From: Methylophaga sp.
GTDB lineage: Bacteria; Pseudomonadota; Gammaproteobacteria; Nitrosococcales; Methylophagaceae
Assembly (NCBI GenBank): GCA_002696735.1
Contig: NZSL01000012.1
Location: 3,161-66,001, forward strand
Direction: 5' to 3'
Length of the DNA stretch: 62,841 nt
The notes below the pieces were generated by a model that was not told where the DNA came from, did not search any database, and worked only from the letters and a program-made list of their open reading frames with translations. Made by a program: the position numbers and the translations under genes. Positions 39,113-48,296 of this stretch are shown piece after piece. Every line of letters starts with the position of its first letter. Position 1 is the stretch's first letter.

Positions 39113-39198
39113 CTACTTACGTTAATGCGACAAAATATTATGTCGCCTGCGCGTTTACAAAAAGGCAGTTTATACCAGCAATAAAATGTCGCTTTAAC
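39113..39198 (+). repeat. Palindromic dispersed repeat, copy C (short form)
   Basis: An 86-base copy beginning CTACTTACGTTAATGCGACA, identical to copy B through the 20-bp palindrome GCGACAAAATATTATGTCGC. After that the middle differs, and the unit ends with the inverted arm ATGTCGCTTTAAC. It lacks the ~30 bases shared by A and B upstream of the core. It sits just before the promoter of the 227-residue gene. Confidence 0.8.
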
Positions 39199-39215
39199 AT
39201 TTTAAATTTACATAA

Positions 39216-39261
39216 TTGACAGTGATATAAATACAAACTTATAAATACAAAATTTTGTATT
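39216..39261 (+). promoter_or_regulatory. Promoter with overlapping palindromic operator
   Basis: TTGACA (39216-39221) and TATAAA (39240-39245, 18-bp spacing; TTATAA at 17) form a strong-looking promoter. A perfect 18-bp palindrome AATACAAAA/TTTTGTATT (39244-39261) overlaps the -10 and expected start site. TATAAATACAAA occurs twice as a direct repeat (39226 and 39240). This is what a repressor-controlled promoter looks like. The regulator is not identified. Confidence 0.6.
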
Positions 39262-39324
39262 GTAAAATATTCTTGCAATTTACTTTTCATAAGCTAGTCT
39301 AGGTTTTTTCATTAGGAGAAGCTT

Positions 39325-40008
39325 ATGACAAGTTTAGACACAGCAGGAAATGCATTTTTTTATGCAAATCATTTATTTATTGGTCTTGTAAATGAAATTA
39401 TCCCAGATAAAGAAGTTTTCAAAAAAGAATACAGAGTCTCTCCATTAATTGATGGATGTGATGAATTCCATATGCCGGAAGAAATATATGAAGATGGAGT
39501 ATGGGATTTGTCTTATATACCCGAAAGCTGGAGTGGATTCAAAAATACTGAGGATTTGCCAGAAACATTAGTGCCTCACGAAAACCGTTCTATTGCTGCT
39601 TTTATAGATACATATACATTTAAACCTAATCTTTATCACAGGAAAGGAAACCACATTTTTTTTCATCACCGTGTTTTTCATGCACTTTGTGAGATGAAGG
39701 TCAGTTTAGTTAATAAAGCAGAGTGTATTAACAAATATGCTCAATATACTTGGCAGCCTAGGATTACCATTTTCCATGATGGAAGTAATCATCAATTAAA
39801 TGTACAGACGTATATTCGGGCAAGATACCAACAAATAATTCAAGAAGAGATCGATAGACTTGACAAATTATTGAAACGTTTTCCGAACGATGCTGTGGTA
39901 AAGGGTAAGAAAGAGTCGTTAGGGTTTAAATTATTAAGAGCCTCAGCTTTCAAAGTAGATAGTCGGAAGTTCAATGATAATGACTACTATTATCCCGATG
40001 AGCATTAG
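39325..40008 (+). CDS. Uncharacterised 227-residue protein
   Basis: I do not recognise this family. TTAGGAGAAG precedes the ATG. The protein is acidic, rich in Tyr, His and Phe, with no signal peptide. A helical, charged C-terminal third (QEEIDRLDKLLKRFPND) may form a coiled coil, and the chain ends in an acidic DNDYYYPDE tail. It stands alone, convergent with glnD, behind a promoter with a clear operator. A regulated accessory function such as a defence or toxin module is possible, but nothing in the sequence proves it. Confidence 0.8.
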   Translation: MTSLDTAGNAFFYANHLFIGLVNEIIPDKEVFKKEYRVSPLIDGCDEFHMPEEIYEDGVWDLSYIPESWSGFKNTEDLPETLVPHENRSIAAFIDTYTFKPNLYHRKGNHIFFHHRVFHALCEMKVSLVNKAECINKYAQYTWQPRITIFHDGSNHQLNVQTYIRARYQQIIQEEIDRLDKLLKRFPNDAVVKGKKESLGFKLLRASAFKVDSRKFNDNDYYYPDEH

Positions 40009-40036
40009 TTTAGATAGATTGTGTTTTATGTTGTTA

Positions 40037-42637
40037 TTATAGTAACAGTTGTTCTTTGAGATCAGTTAATAGATTACTTTGCTCGCTATCATTTAATGAT
40101 TGATCGTGAAAATTAGTAATAAAAAAGACATCTTCGACCTGATCGCCCAGAGTGACCATTTTGGCATTAATAACTTGTGTTTGATGCATCAAAAAAACCT
40201 GAGCTACAGTGGATAACAATCCAGGTCGATCATGGGTATAAAGCTCCATGACAGTATGTGTTTTTTGAGGATTTGCTGAAAACTTAATGACCGGCTCAGT
40301 TTTAAACAATTTTGTGGTTCGTGGCATTAATTGCGGTTTATAGCCTGAAGTTAATTTGTCACGAGCCAGTTGTTTATGCAGGGCGTTGGTTATGTCTTCA
40401 TAACGTAGTTGTGCACCATTAACGATAAAGGTATTTAAGGCATTGCCATCATTACCGATGTTGATTTTTGCATCCAAGATATTTAGTTGCAACTGTTCCA
40501 GACAGGCTGTCATTGCTGCAAACAGACCTCGGCGATCATGCGTGAATATACATAATTCAAGTGTTAGTTTATCGTTGTGTGGACGAATCAGAATCAAGGG
40601 TTCTTGATCTGGATTTTCCAATCTGCCATTGGTTTGCCAGACGATTTCCTCAACTGAATGTCGAAGAAAATAATCTAGCTCGTAGGTGTGCCACAAAGTC
40701 GTAATGTCTTGTGGTGGCCATCCCATTTCAGTGAGTTTATCTAATGCCAGCTGATACTTTTTATGGCTTTTCTCCTGAGTACTTTTCGCCTGGGCTTCGG
40801 TATGTTCCAACCATTGATGGGTACTGTGATAAAGCTGCTTGAGTAACGAATCACGCCAGCCATTCCAAAGATTATTATTGGTTGCCCGAATGTCTGCCAC
40901 CGTCAGCAGATACAGATAATTTAATCTGTTCACACTGCCAACTAATTCAGCAAAGTCCTGAATGACCTCTGGATCTTCCAGATCTTTCTTCTGGGCGGTG
41001 GACGACATTGCAAGATGTTGACGAACTAGAAAAGTGACAATGCTGGTATCGTAATCACTCAGATTATGCTGGGTACAAAATCGCTCTACATCCTGAACCC
41101 CCAAAATACTGTGATCGCCACCACGACCTTTGGCAATATCATGATAAATGCCGGCAATGTAAAGTAATTCAGGTTTTGGCAGTTGATAGAAGACTTCTGA
41201 ACAAAGCGGAAATTCATCCTTGAATTCGGAGCAGGAAAATCGACGTAAATTTCCCACCAGAAACAGGGTGTGTTCATCTACGGTGTAAGCATGAAATAAA
41301 TCATGCTGCATCTGCCCGACAATTCGACCAAACTCAGGCAAATACGCACCTAGAACCCCGAGCTGGTTCATGCGTCGGAATTCATGGGTCACCCCTTTTG
41401 GTTGACGGATGATTTCCATAAACAGGCTGCGATTTCTGATATCGGCACGAAAACGTCCATCAATTAAATGCAGATGGGCATGTATCTGACGAATGGTCGA
41501 GGCACGAATTCCTTTGATATGCGGATGTTGCTGCAAAATCAAAAACACTTCGAGCAGAGCATAGGGATAGTAAGCGAAAATACCAGAGTTAATGGTTTCC
41601 AGATATCCATTATGGGATTGGAAACGACGATTTATCGGTTCAATGTCCCGAGGCTCATCCGCCAGAATAATATTCTCTTCAAACAGTTGTAACAGCAGGG
41701 CATTCATCTGACCCACTGCACGGACTGTCCGATAATAATCTTTCATGAAATGTTCAACAGCCATACGGCTGTTGGTTTCAACATAGCCCAGTTGCTTGGC
41801 CAGTTCACGCTGATGATCAATCATCAATTTTTCTTGTTTACGGCCAGCCTGATGATGCAGGGCAAAACGTACACGCCATAAAAAACGCCGTGACTGTTGC
41901 AGTACCTCGAACTCACTCTCTGCCAGAAATCCCTTGGACTTAAGACCTTGCAGGTTTCGGACATCAAAATGCTGTTGTGCCACCCAGTTAATAACCTGAA
42001 TATCCCGAAGACCACCTGGCGATTCTTTTAGATTGGGTTCAAGGTTATTACCGGTATCATTGTATTTATGATGACGTTGGATCTGTTCCTGTTTTTTCCG
42101 TTCATAAAAAAGCCGGTTATCCCAGGTTTTGTTGGAAACAGTTAATTGCTGTAATTGATCAAACAACACCCGATTGCCGGATAAAAACCGTGCTTCAAGC
42201 AGATTGGTGGCTATAGTGATATCGTCTTCTGCCTGCTGGCGGCATTCGCCAATGGTACGAACACTATGACCAATCTCCAGACCGATATCCCACAGTTGGG
42301 TCAGGAATACAGATAGTGCTTCAGGAGGTGTTTCAGCCACTGAATCATCCAGTAATACCAGTAGGTCGATATCCGAGTGTGGATGTAATTCACCTCGTCC
42401 GTAACCGCCAACGGCAATCAGACTGACAGTCGTTTCAGTCGCCAGATGTTTTTGCCATAGAAACTGCAGGACCTCATCTACAAAATGCGCTTGCTGATGT
42501 ACCAGCCAATCAATATCTGCCTGATCTTCAAAAAAACATTTTTTTAGGTGTTGTGAGGCTTTGGCGAGAATATCGCGACAGCCTGTCGCATTATCCGCCT
42601 GGCCAAACTCCCAGACAGATTGAGCAGCAATTGCCAT
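40037..42637 (-). CDS. glnD: [Protein-PII] uridylyltransferase/uridylyl-removing enzyme
   Basis: GlnD is the primary nitrogen sensor: it uridylylates PII proteins when glutamine is low and deuridylylates them when it is high. At 866 residues it is close to the E. coli length. Domains in order: nucleotidyltransferase with GGYGRGELHPHSDIDLLVL, a central linker, the HD hydrolase with AGIYHDIAKGRGGDHS, and two C-terminal ACT domains (FTHDRRGLFAAM and YTHDRPGLLSTV) that bind glutamine. The start ATG has GGAG upstream. It lies 12 bases after map on the same strand. The amt gene in this window has NtrC/sigma-54 sites, the output of the same cascade. Confidence 0.97.
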   Translation of the reverse strand: MAIAAQSVWEFGQADNATGCRDILAKASQHLKKCFFEDQADIDWLVHQQAHFVDEVLQFLWQKHLATETTVSLIAVGGYGRGELHPHSDIDLLVLLDDSVAETPPEALSVFLTQLWDIGLEIGHSVRTIGECRQQAEDDITIATNLLEARFLSGNRVLFDQLQQLTVSNKTWDNRLFYERKKQEQIQRHHKYNDTGNNLEPNLKESPGGLRDIQVINWVAQQHFDVRNLQGLKSKGFLAESEFEVLQQSRRFLWRVRFALHHQAGRKQEKLMIDHQRELAKQLGYVETNSRMAVEHFMKDYYRTVRAVGQMNALLLQLFEENIILADEPRDIEPINRRFQSHNGYLETINSGIFAYYPYALLEVFLILQQHPHIKGIRASTIRQIHAHLHLIDGRFRADIRNRSLFMEIIRQPKGVTHEFRRMNQLGVLGAYLPEFGRIVGQMQHDLFHAYTVDEHTLFLVGNLRRFSCSEFKDEFPLCSEVFYQLPKPELLYIAGIYHDIAKGRGGDHSILGVQDVERFCTQHNLSDYDTSIVTFLVRQHLAMSSTAQKKDLEDPEVIQDFAELVGSVNRLNYLYLLTVADIRATNNNLWNGWRDSLLKQLYHSTHQWLEHTEAQAKSTQEKSHKKYQLALDKLTEMGWPPQDITTLWHTYELDYFLRHSVEEIVWQTNGRLENPDQEPLILIRPHNDKLTLELCIFTHDRRGLFAAMTACLEQLQLNILDAKINIGNDGNALNTFIVNGAQLRYEDITNALHKQLARDKLTSGYKPQLMPRTTKLFKTEPVIKFSANPQKTHTVMELYTHDRPGLLSTVAQVFLMHQTQVINAKMVTLGDQVEDVFFITNFHDQSLNDSEQSNLLTDLKEQLLL

Positions 42638-42649
42638 GGTTGATTGCTC

Positions 42650-43417
42650 CTATGAGCGTTCTTCGTCCCGAAGGGTTAGAATTTCATGACCATCATCAGT
42701 CACCAGAATAGTGTGCTCCCACTGTGCAGACAAAGAACGATCTTTGGTCACTACGGTCCAGCCATCCGGAAGCTGACGTACCTGTCGTTTACCTGCATTG
42801 ATCATCGGTTCAATGGTAAATGTCATGCCGGTTTGTAATGTCATCCCGGTATCCGGCATCCCGTAATGCAAAACTTGAGGCTCTTCATGAAAGACCTGCC
42901 CAATGCCATGTCCACAATATTCTCTGACAACTGAAAAATGCTCATTCTCCGCGTGTTGCTGAATAGCATGACCAATATCACCCAGCTTGATGCCGGGTTT
43001 AACCATATCAATCCCTATCAGCATACATTCACGGGCTACTCGAGACAGGCGTTGCGCCAGAATCGAGGTCTTGCCCACATGAAACATTTTACTGGTATCG
43101 CCGTGATAACCATCTTTTATAACCGTTATATCGATATTAATGATGTCGCCATCTTTGAGCTTTTTATCACTGGGGATACCGTGACAGATAACATGATTGA
43201 CTGAGGTGCAGATAGACTTAGGGAAGCCATGATAGTTTAGTGGGGCAGGGATGGCTTTTTGTTCATTAACAATATAATCATGACAAATAATGTTCAATTC
43301 ATCAGTGGTGATTCCCGCAACCACATGTGGTTCGATCATGGTCAGAACGTCTGCGGCGAGTTTTCCTGCCACACGCATTTTTTCGATTTCTTCGGCTGTT
43401 TTAATGGTCACGCCCAT
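42650..43417 (-). CDS. map: Methionine aminopeptidase, type I
   Basis: Map removes the N-terminal Met from nascent proteins and needs two metal ions. The protein has 255 residues. The five ligands are visible in NIDITVIKDGYHGDTSKMF (two Asp), YCGHGIGQVFHEEP (His), FTIEPM (Glu) and SAQWEHTILVT (Glu). It is divergent from rpsB, the usual arrangement in gammaproteobacteria, and probably cotranscribed with glnD. Confidence 0.98.
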   Translation of the reverse strand: MGVTIKTAEEIEKMRVAGKLAADVLTMIEPHVVAGITTDELNIICHDYIVNEQKAIPAPLNYHGFPKSICTSVNHVICHGIPSDKKLKDGDIINIDITVIKDGYHGDTSKMFHVGKTSILAQRLSRVARECMLIGIDMVKPGIKLGDIGHAIQQHAENEHFSVVREYCGHGIGQVFHEEPQVLHYGMPDTGMTLQTGMTFTIEPMINAGKRQVRQLPDGWTVVTKDRSLSAQWEHTILVTDDGHEILTLRDEERS

Positions 43418-43525
43418 GCCAGATCCTGATTACTGTTAACGATAAAAAGAGAAAGCATAGTTTGCCGCAAAAACCGCTGAACTGCCAGCAAACTGGCTTA
43501 ATCCACTGTGTCGACGGTATATGCT

Positions 43526-43555
43526 TTGTTTTAATCAGTAACTGTGGAATAATAT
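43526..43555 (+). promoter_or_regulatory. Candidate rpsB promoter
   Basis: TTGTTT (43526-43531) and TAATAT (43550-43555) are spaced by 18 bp, with GC-rich discriminator GCGCGCC immediately after, typical of stringently controlled ribosomal promoters. It would give a leader of about 115 bases before rpsB. Confidence 0.55.
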
Positions 43556-43561
43556 GCGCGC

Positions 43562-43679
43562 CTTAGCAAAGGCAAAATCACACACGTGCCGACACAGTTT
43601 TCGGGGTGCTGTCTGTAAATTCAGATCAGTCGATAGCTGGGGTACGTGGAGGTTTAACCCCATATATATAGGTATAATC
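43562..43679 (+). promoter_or_regulatory. rpsB 5' leader, likely S2 autoregulatory RNA
   Basis: The leader contains an imperfect stem around ACAG/CTGT (43594-43612) and a short stem GGGGT/ACCCC (43639-43661) enclosing GTGGAGG. In gammaproteobacteria the rpsB leader folds into a conserved structure bound by S2 to repress rpsB-tsf. The GGGG...GTGGAGG...ACCCC element agrees with my memory of that leader. The ribosome site before the ATG is weak (AGGT), as expected for a regulated start. Confidence 0.55.
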
Positions 43680-44432
43680 ATGGCTAAAATTACAATGCGC
43701 CAAATGCTTGAAGCAGGCGTTCACTTCGGTCACCAAACACGTTACTGGAACCCGAAAATGGGTCCTTTCATCTTTGGTAAGCGTAACAACATTCATATCG
43801 TTAACCTTGAGCACAGTCTGCCAATGTTCAACGATGCATTAAACTACGTCAGTAAACTGGCTTCTAAAAAAGGTCGTATTCTATTCGTCGGCACCAAACG
43901 TGCTGCACAGGATGCTATCCGTGAAGATGCTGAACGTTGTGGTATGCCTTATGTCAACCGTCGCTGGTTAGGCGGCATGCTGACAAACTATCAAACTGTT
44001 CGCCAATCAATCAAACGTCTTGAAGCCATTCAGGCGATGATTGAATCAGGTAAAACCGAAGGTTTGAAAAAGAAAGAAGTTCTGAACCTGTCACGTGAAC
44101 AGGAAAAACTGGAAAAAAGTATCGGTGGTATCAGAAAAATGGGTAACCTGCCTGATGCTTTATTTGTTATCGACGTTGATCATGAGCGTATCGCGATTCA
44201 AGAAGCAAACAAACTGGGTATTCCTGTAATTGCTGTTGTCGATACCAACAGTAATCCTGATGGTGTGGACTATGTCATCCCAGGTAACGACGATTCAATG
44301 CGTGCCATCCGTCTTTACACAGCAAACATTGCTGATACCGTTTTGGAAGGCCGTGCATCGGTCACCACGGGTAATGCCGAAGAAGAGTTTGTTGAAGTTG
44401 CGGAAGAAAATGCTCCAGCAGCAGCTGAATAA
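43680..44432 (+). CDS. rpsB: 30S ribosomal protein S2
   Basis: S2 binds late to the 30S head/platform junction and helps place S1. The ATG at 43680 gives [19 protein letters not shown], the universal S2 N-terminus, and 250 residues; the open frame extends upstream but does not encode S2 sequence. [15 protein letters not shown] and the [14 protein letters not shown] segment are canonical. It ends in an acidic tail. First gene of the rpsB-tsf unit. Confidence 0.98.
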   Translation: MAKITMRQMLEAGVHFGHQTRYWNPKMGPFIFGKRNNIHIVNLEHSLPMFNDALNYVSKLASKKGRILFVGTKRAAQDAIREDAERCGMPYVNRRWLGGMLTNYQTVRQSIKRLEAIQAMIESGKTEGLKKKEVLNLSREQEKLEKSIGGIRKMGNLPDALFVIDVDHERIAIQEANKLGIPVIAVVDTNSNPDGVDYVIPGNDDSMRAIRLYTANIADTVLEGRASVTTGNAEEEFVEVAEENAPAAAE

Positions 44433-44450
44433 GCTCTGATAATGACTTAA

Positions 44451-44476
44451 ACAGGCTCGCTGTAAAGCGGGCCTGT
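44451..44476 (+). terminator. rpsB-tsf intercistronic hairpin (attenuator)
   Basis: An 11-bp stem (ACAGGCTCGCT / AGCGGGCCTGT, one G-U pair) with a GTAA tetraloop lies 19 bases after the rpsB stop. The following bases (GTTGTATG) are only weakly T-rich, fitting a partial terminator that sets the rpsB:tsf ratio, as described for this operon in related bacteria. Confidence 0.65.
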
Positions 44477-44536
44477 GTTGTATGTATGGTCTGAAAACAG
44501 GCCGTTCACAAAAATTGATTTTAAGGGTTACAAAAA

Positions 44537-45418
44537 ATGGCTATAACTGCAGCTTTAGTAAAAGAACTGCGTGAGCGTACTGGCTCCGGCATGATGGAAT
44601 GTAAAAAAGCATTGGTTGAATCGAACGGTGACATTGATGCCGCAATTGAAGCGATGCGTAAATCTGGTCTGGCCAAAGCCGATAAAAAATCTGACCGTAT
44701 CGCTGCTGAAGGTATTATCGCAATTGAAACCAGTGCAGATAACAAACAAGCGGTTATGTTGGAAGTGAATTCTGAAACTGACTTTGTTGCCAAGGCAGAT
44801 GATTTTATCAACTTCGTTAGTGCCGTGTCACAAAAAGTTCTGGAAGCTCAACCAGCGGATCTGGAAACATTATTGCAATTGCCTCTGAGCAATGGCGAAA
44901 GTGTTGATACCGTTCGTCAGTCATTGGTTGCGAAAATTGGTGAAAATATCCAAATCCGTCGCTTTACTTTGATGAATACTGATAATGGTGTAATTGGTGC
45001 TTACCGTCACGGTGATCGTATCGGTACGCTGGTTCAATTGAACGGTGGAAATGAAGAACTGGCGAGAGATTTGGCAATGCATGTTGCTGCCAGCCGTCCT
45101 CAAGCCGTATCAGCTGATGAACTGTCAGAAGATCTGTTACAGAAAGAACGCGATATCGTGGCAACTCAGGCGCGCGAAAGCGGCAAGCCTGAAGCAATTG
45201 TTGAAAAAATGATTGAAGGTCGTATGAGCAAGTTTGTTAACGAAATCAGTCTGCTCGGACAAGCATTTGTTAAAGACCCTGATGTCACAGTTGAAAAACT
45301 GGTTAAACAAGCTGGTGCAACGGTTGAAGGTTTTGCCTGTTTTGAAGTCGGTGAAGGTATCGAAAAGAAAGTCGATAACTTTGCAGAAGAGGTTATGGCT
45401 CAGGCACGGGGAAACTAA
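44537..45418 (+). CDS. tsf: Translation elongation factor Ts
   Basis: EF-Ts exchanges GDP for GTP on EF-Tu. The protein has 293 residues. The N-terminal UBA-like domain reads [20 protein letters not shown], followed by the hallmark [10 protein letters not shown] and the core HVAASRP region ([11 protein letters not shown]). It ends two bases before pyrH. Confidence 0.98.
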   Translation: MAITAALVKELRERTGSGMMECKKALVESNGDIDAAIEAMRKSGLAKADKKSDRIAAEGIIAIETSADNKQAVMLEVNSETDFVAKADDFINFVSAVSQKVLEAQPADLETLLQLPLSNGESVDTVRQSLVAKIGENIQIRRFTLMNTDNGVIGAYRHGDRIGTLVQLNGGNEELARDLAMHVAASRPQAVSADELSEDLLQKERDIVATQARESGKPEAIVEKMIEGRMSKFVNEISLLGQAFVKDPDVTVEKLVKQAGATVEGFACFEVGEGIEKKVDNFAEEVMAQARGN

Positions 45419-45420
45419 AT

Positions 45421-46146
45421 ATGACAGAAACGGGAAGTCAGCCAGTTTATAAGCGCGTCTTACTCAAACTGAGTGGTGAGGCTTTAATGGGGAATGCTGA
45501 GTATGGCATTCAACCAGAAGTGATTTCCCGATTTGCCCAAGAAATAACCGAGCTGAATGCCCAAGGGGTTCAGCTCGGTATTGTGATCGGTGGTGGCAAT
45601 ATTTTCCGTGGTGCAGGTTTAGCTGCCAGCGGTATGGATAGAGTCAGTGCTGATCATATGGGTATGTTAGCGACAGTATTAAATGCACTGGCACTGCAGG
45701 ATGCTCTGGAGCGTAATGGAACATTCTGTCGTGTCATGTCTGCAATCCGTATTCATGAAGTTTGCGAAGATTATTTGCGTCGTCGTGCTATTCGGCATTT
45801 GGAAAAAGGTCGGGTCGTTATTTTTGCTGCCGGGACTGGTAATCCATTTTTTACGACCGATTCAGCGGCGAGTTTACGTGCTGTTGAAATTGGTGCCGAA
45901 CTGATGCTGAAAGCTACTCAGGTTGATGGCGTCTATGATGCAGACCCGCGTAAGAATCCAGATGCCGTCCGTTATGACACTTTATCGTATGATGAAGTGA
46001 TCAATAATCGACTCGGCGTAATGGACACCACAGCAGTGGTGATGTGTCAGGAACAGAAGATGCCATTACGAGTATTCGATGTGCATAAGTACGGTAATCT
46101 GACAGATATTCTTTACGGTAAAAATGTTGGAACATTGGTGAAATAG
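45421..46146 (+). CDS. pyrH: UMP kinase
   Basis: PyrH is the hexameric bacterial UMP kinase, UMP + ATP to UDP, activated by GTP and inhibited by UTP. The protein has 241 residues. It shows [40 protein letters not shown] and [12 protein letters not shown]. Part of the standard tsf-pyrH-frr order. Confidence 0.98.
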   Translation: MTETGSQPVYKRVLLKLSGEALMGNAEYGIQPEVISRFAQEITELNAQGVQLGIVIGGGNIFRGAGLAASGMDRVSADHMGMLATVLNALALQDALERNGTFCRVMSAIRIHEVCEDYLRRRAIRHLEKGRVVIFAAGTGNPFFTTDSAASLRAVEIGAELMLKATQVDGVYDADPRKNPDAVRYDTLSYDEVINNRLGVMDTTAVVMCQEQKMPLRVFDVHKYGNLTDILYGKNVGTLVK

Positions 46147-46154
46147 GACAAATC

Positions 46155-46712
46155 ATGATTAATGATATTCAAAAAGATGCAGCAGACCGGATGCAGAAAA
46201 GCGTTGCCGCTCTGAGTACTGCACTGGCGAAAATCCGTGCAGGGCGTGCACATACCAGTTTATTAGATCATGTCTCAGTGCCATATTACGGCTCCGACGT
46301 TCCACTCAGTCAGGTGGCCAGTGTCGGCATTGAAGATTCAAGAACGATCACAGTTGCGCCATGGGAAAAAAACATGGTGGCGGTGATTGAAAAAGCCATC
46401 ATGACTTCTGATTTGGGGGTCAACCCAAACAGCGCCGGCATGACCATTCGTATACCAATCCCACCGTTAACAGAAGAGCGTCGTAAGGATTTGGTCAAAG
46501 TGGCTAAGTCTGAAGCTGAAAATGCACGTATTGCGGTACGTAATATTCGACGCGATGCAAACGGCAGTCTGAAGGACTTGTTGAAAGAAAAAGCTATTTC
46601 TGAAGATGAGCAACGTGGCGCTGAGGAAGCTATCCAGAAGTTGACCGATAGCACTATCAAACAGATTGATGACGTACTGGCTGAAAAAGAAACCGATTTG
46701 ATGGCAGTCTAA
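46155..46712 (+). CDS. frr: Ribosome recycling factor
   Basis: RRF splits post-termination ribosomes with EF-G. The protein has 185 residues, as usual. [15 protein letters not shown] and [17 protein letters not shown] are family signatures. Eight bases after pyrH, with AGGA upstream of the ATG. Confidence 0.98.
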   Translation: MINDIQKDAADRMQKSVAALSTALAKIRAGRAHTSLLDHVSVPYYGSDVPLSQVASVGIEDSRTITVAPWEKNMVAVIEKAIMTSDLGVNPNSAGMTIRIPIPPLTEERRKDLVKVAKSEAENARIAVRNIRRDANGSLKDLLKEKAISEDEQRGAEEAIQKLTDSTIKQIDDVLAEKETDLMAV

Positions 46713-46735
46713 GCCATTATGGTTTAGCCAAACTG

Positions 46736-47479
46736 ATGAATTCTTCTAATCGCTCCATTCCGAGACACATTGCTATCATTATGGATGGCAATGGTCGATG
46801 GGCGAAACAACGGTTACAACCCAGGTTTATGGGGCATCGCGCTGGCGTCAGAGCGGTGGAAGGTATTGTTAAACACTGTGTGGCGAGTGGAGTAGAAGTC
46901 CTCAGTTTGTTTGCCTTCAGTAGCGAAAACTGGCGTCGGCCCGGTAAAGAAGTCAATTTATTGATGGAGTTATTCAGTCATGCACTGGATAATCAGGTTA
47001 AACGGCTGCATAAAAATAATATCCGTTTAAATATTATTGGTGATTTGAGCCGGTTCTCAGATGCATTACAGCAGCGGATTGTGGATGCGACGGCATTAAC
47101 CGCAGAAAATGATGGTTTGATTCTCAATATTGCAGCTAACTATGGTGGACGCTGGGATATCACCCAATCGGTCCAACAAATTGCTTTCAAAATTAAATCC
47201 GGTGAAATGCAACCTGAACAGGTTGACGAAAGTGTCATTGCCAGCCACCTGGTTACTGCAGATTTACCCGAACCGGATTTGTTTATTCGTACGGGGGGAG
47301 AACAGCGCATCAGTAACTTCCTGATGTGGCAGCTGGCCTACACCGAACTCTATTTTACCGACAAACTATGGCCTGAGTTTAAAGCTCAGGATCTGGATAA
47401 TGCGATTGACTCATTTTCCAGCCGGGAGCGTCGGTTTGGTCGAACCTCAGAGCAACTCACTGGGCAAGAAGATGCTTAA
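46736..47479 (+). CDS. uppS: Undecaprenyl pyrophosphate synthase
   Basis: This cis-prenyltransferase makes C55-PP from FPP and IPP, the lipid carrier for peptidoglycan, O-antigen and the polysaccharide made by the locus above. The protein has 247 residues. HIAIIMDGNGRWAKQR holds the catalytic Asp, FAFSSENWRRP follows, and DLFIRTGGEQRISNFLMWQLAY carries the conserved C-terminal set. It overlaps cdsA by 8 bases. Confidence 0.98.
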   Translation: MNSSNRSIPRHIAIIMDGNGRWAKQRLQPRFMGHRAGVRAVEGIVKHCVASGVEVLSLFAFSSENWRRPGKEVNLLMELFSHALDNQVKRLHKNNIRLNIIGDLSRFSDALQQRIVDATALTAENDGLILNIAANYGGRWDITQSVQQIAFKIKSGEMQPEQVDESVIASHLVTADLPEPDLFIRTGGEQRISNFLMWQLAYTELYFTDKLWPEFKAQDLDNAIDSFSSRERRFGRTSEQLTGQEDA

Positions 47480-48296
47480 ACAGCGCTTATTAACTGCCGC
47501 TTTGTTGATTCCTTTAGTTGTGATGGCAATTTTGCTGTTACCGACTATGGGGATGATTGGCTTGCTCACGGTGGTGACCTTGATGGCAATGTGGGAATGG
47601 CTTTCCATGGCGCAGATGCAACCGCTCATCAAAGTGCTTGCCAGTTTGTCGTTCATTGCCGCTCTGTTGGCGCTATTGGCGATGGCAGGGATAAATTATA
47701 TGCTGCTAACTGGTTTGGTCTTTTGGATGCTGATCAGTTTTATCATTGTTTTATTTGCCCACCGGCCATTACCCAACTCTCTCGCTCAGCTTTTTCATAA
47801 TAAATTCGTGACTTATCTACTCAGCATGCTAGTTGCTTTGTTATTTGTTTACAGTGCCGTCTGGTTACACGGTATTGCCGGCAACGGTCCATGGCTGGTG
47901 TTATATGTATTAATCAGTGTATGGCTTGCAGACACGGGTGGTTATTTTGCGGGTAAGCGTTGGGGTAAACATGCCCTTGCTAAAGCGATCAGTCCTAATA
48001 AGACACTTGAAGGGCTTATAGGGGCAATAGTGTTGGTCATGCTTTGGAGCATATTGTCCTATTTTATGGGCATTTCTAAGTTTGTATCACTGCCATTATG
48101 GATTTTTATCAGTGTTTTAACTGGCCTCATTTCCGTTAGTGGTGATTTATTTGAAAGCTTGTTTAAACGAAGCTATCAGATAAAAGACAGCGGCCATTTA
48201 TTACCGGGGCATGGTGGAATGCTGGACCGCGTGGATAGTCTGCTGGCTGCTGTACCTTTCTTTGCTGCGTTAATATGGTTGACAGGGCAGTTTTGA
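47472..48296 (+). CDS. cdsA: Phosphatidate cytidylyltransferase
   Basis: CdsA makes CDP-diacylglycerol from CTP and phosphatidate at the inner membrane. The ATG at 47472 ([14 protein letters not shown]) gives 274 residues; longer in-frame starts lie inside uppS. About eight membrane helices are present. The C-terminal signature runs [11 protein letters not shown] then [16 protein letters not shown], with the conserved acidic residues. Confidence 0.96.
   Translation: MLKQRLLTAALLIPLVVMAILLLPTMGMIGLLTVVTLMAMWEWLSMAQMQPLIKVLASLSFIAALLALLAMAGINYMLLTGLVFWMLISFIIVLFAHRPLPNSLAQLFHNKFVTYLLSMLVALLFVYSAVWLHGIAGNGPWLVLYVLISVWLADTGGYFAGKRWGKHALAKAISPNKTLEGLIGAIVLVMLWSILSYFMGISKFVSLPLWIFISVLTGLISVSGDLFESLFKRSYQIKDSGHLLPGHGGMLDRVDSLLAAVPFFAALIWLTGQF

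Noticed and set aside
34951..39198. The three palindromic repeats as integron attC sites
   Set aside because: attC sites run from RYYYAAC at the 5' end to GTTRRRY at the 3' end. These units have the opposite order (GTTAATG first, CTTAAC last), the left arm does not fit RRRY, and no integron integrase is present in the window.
34907..39198. CRISPR array
   Set aside because: Only three copies, kilobases apart, with no regular spacers and no cas genes.
39216..39261. The 18-bp palindrome as a transcription terminator
   Set aside because: It is AT-rich, has no loop, and overlaps a promoter -10 rather than following a gene; an operator explains it better.
43554..43679. Upstream extension of the rpsB reading frame
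   Set aside because: The extra 42 codons encode no S2 sequence; they overlap the predicted promoter and leader, and MAKITMRQ is the known S2 N-terminus.
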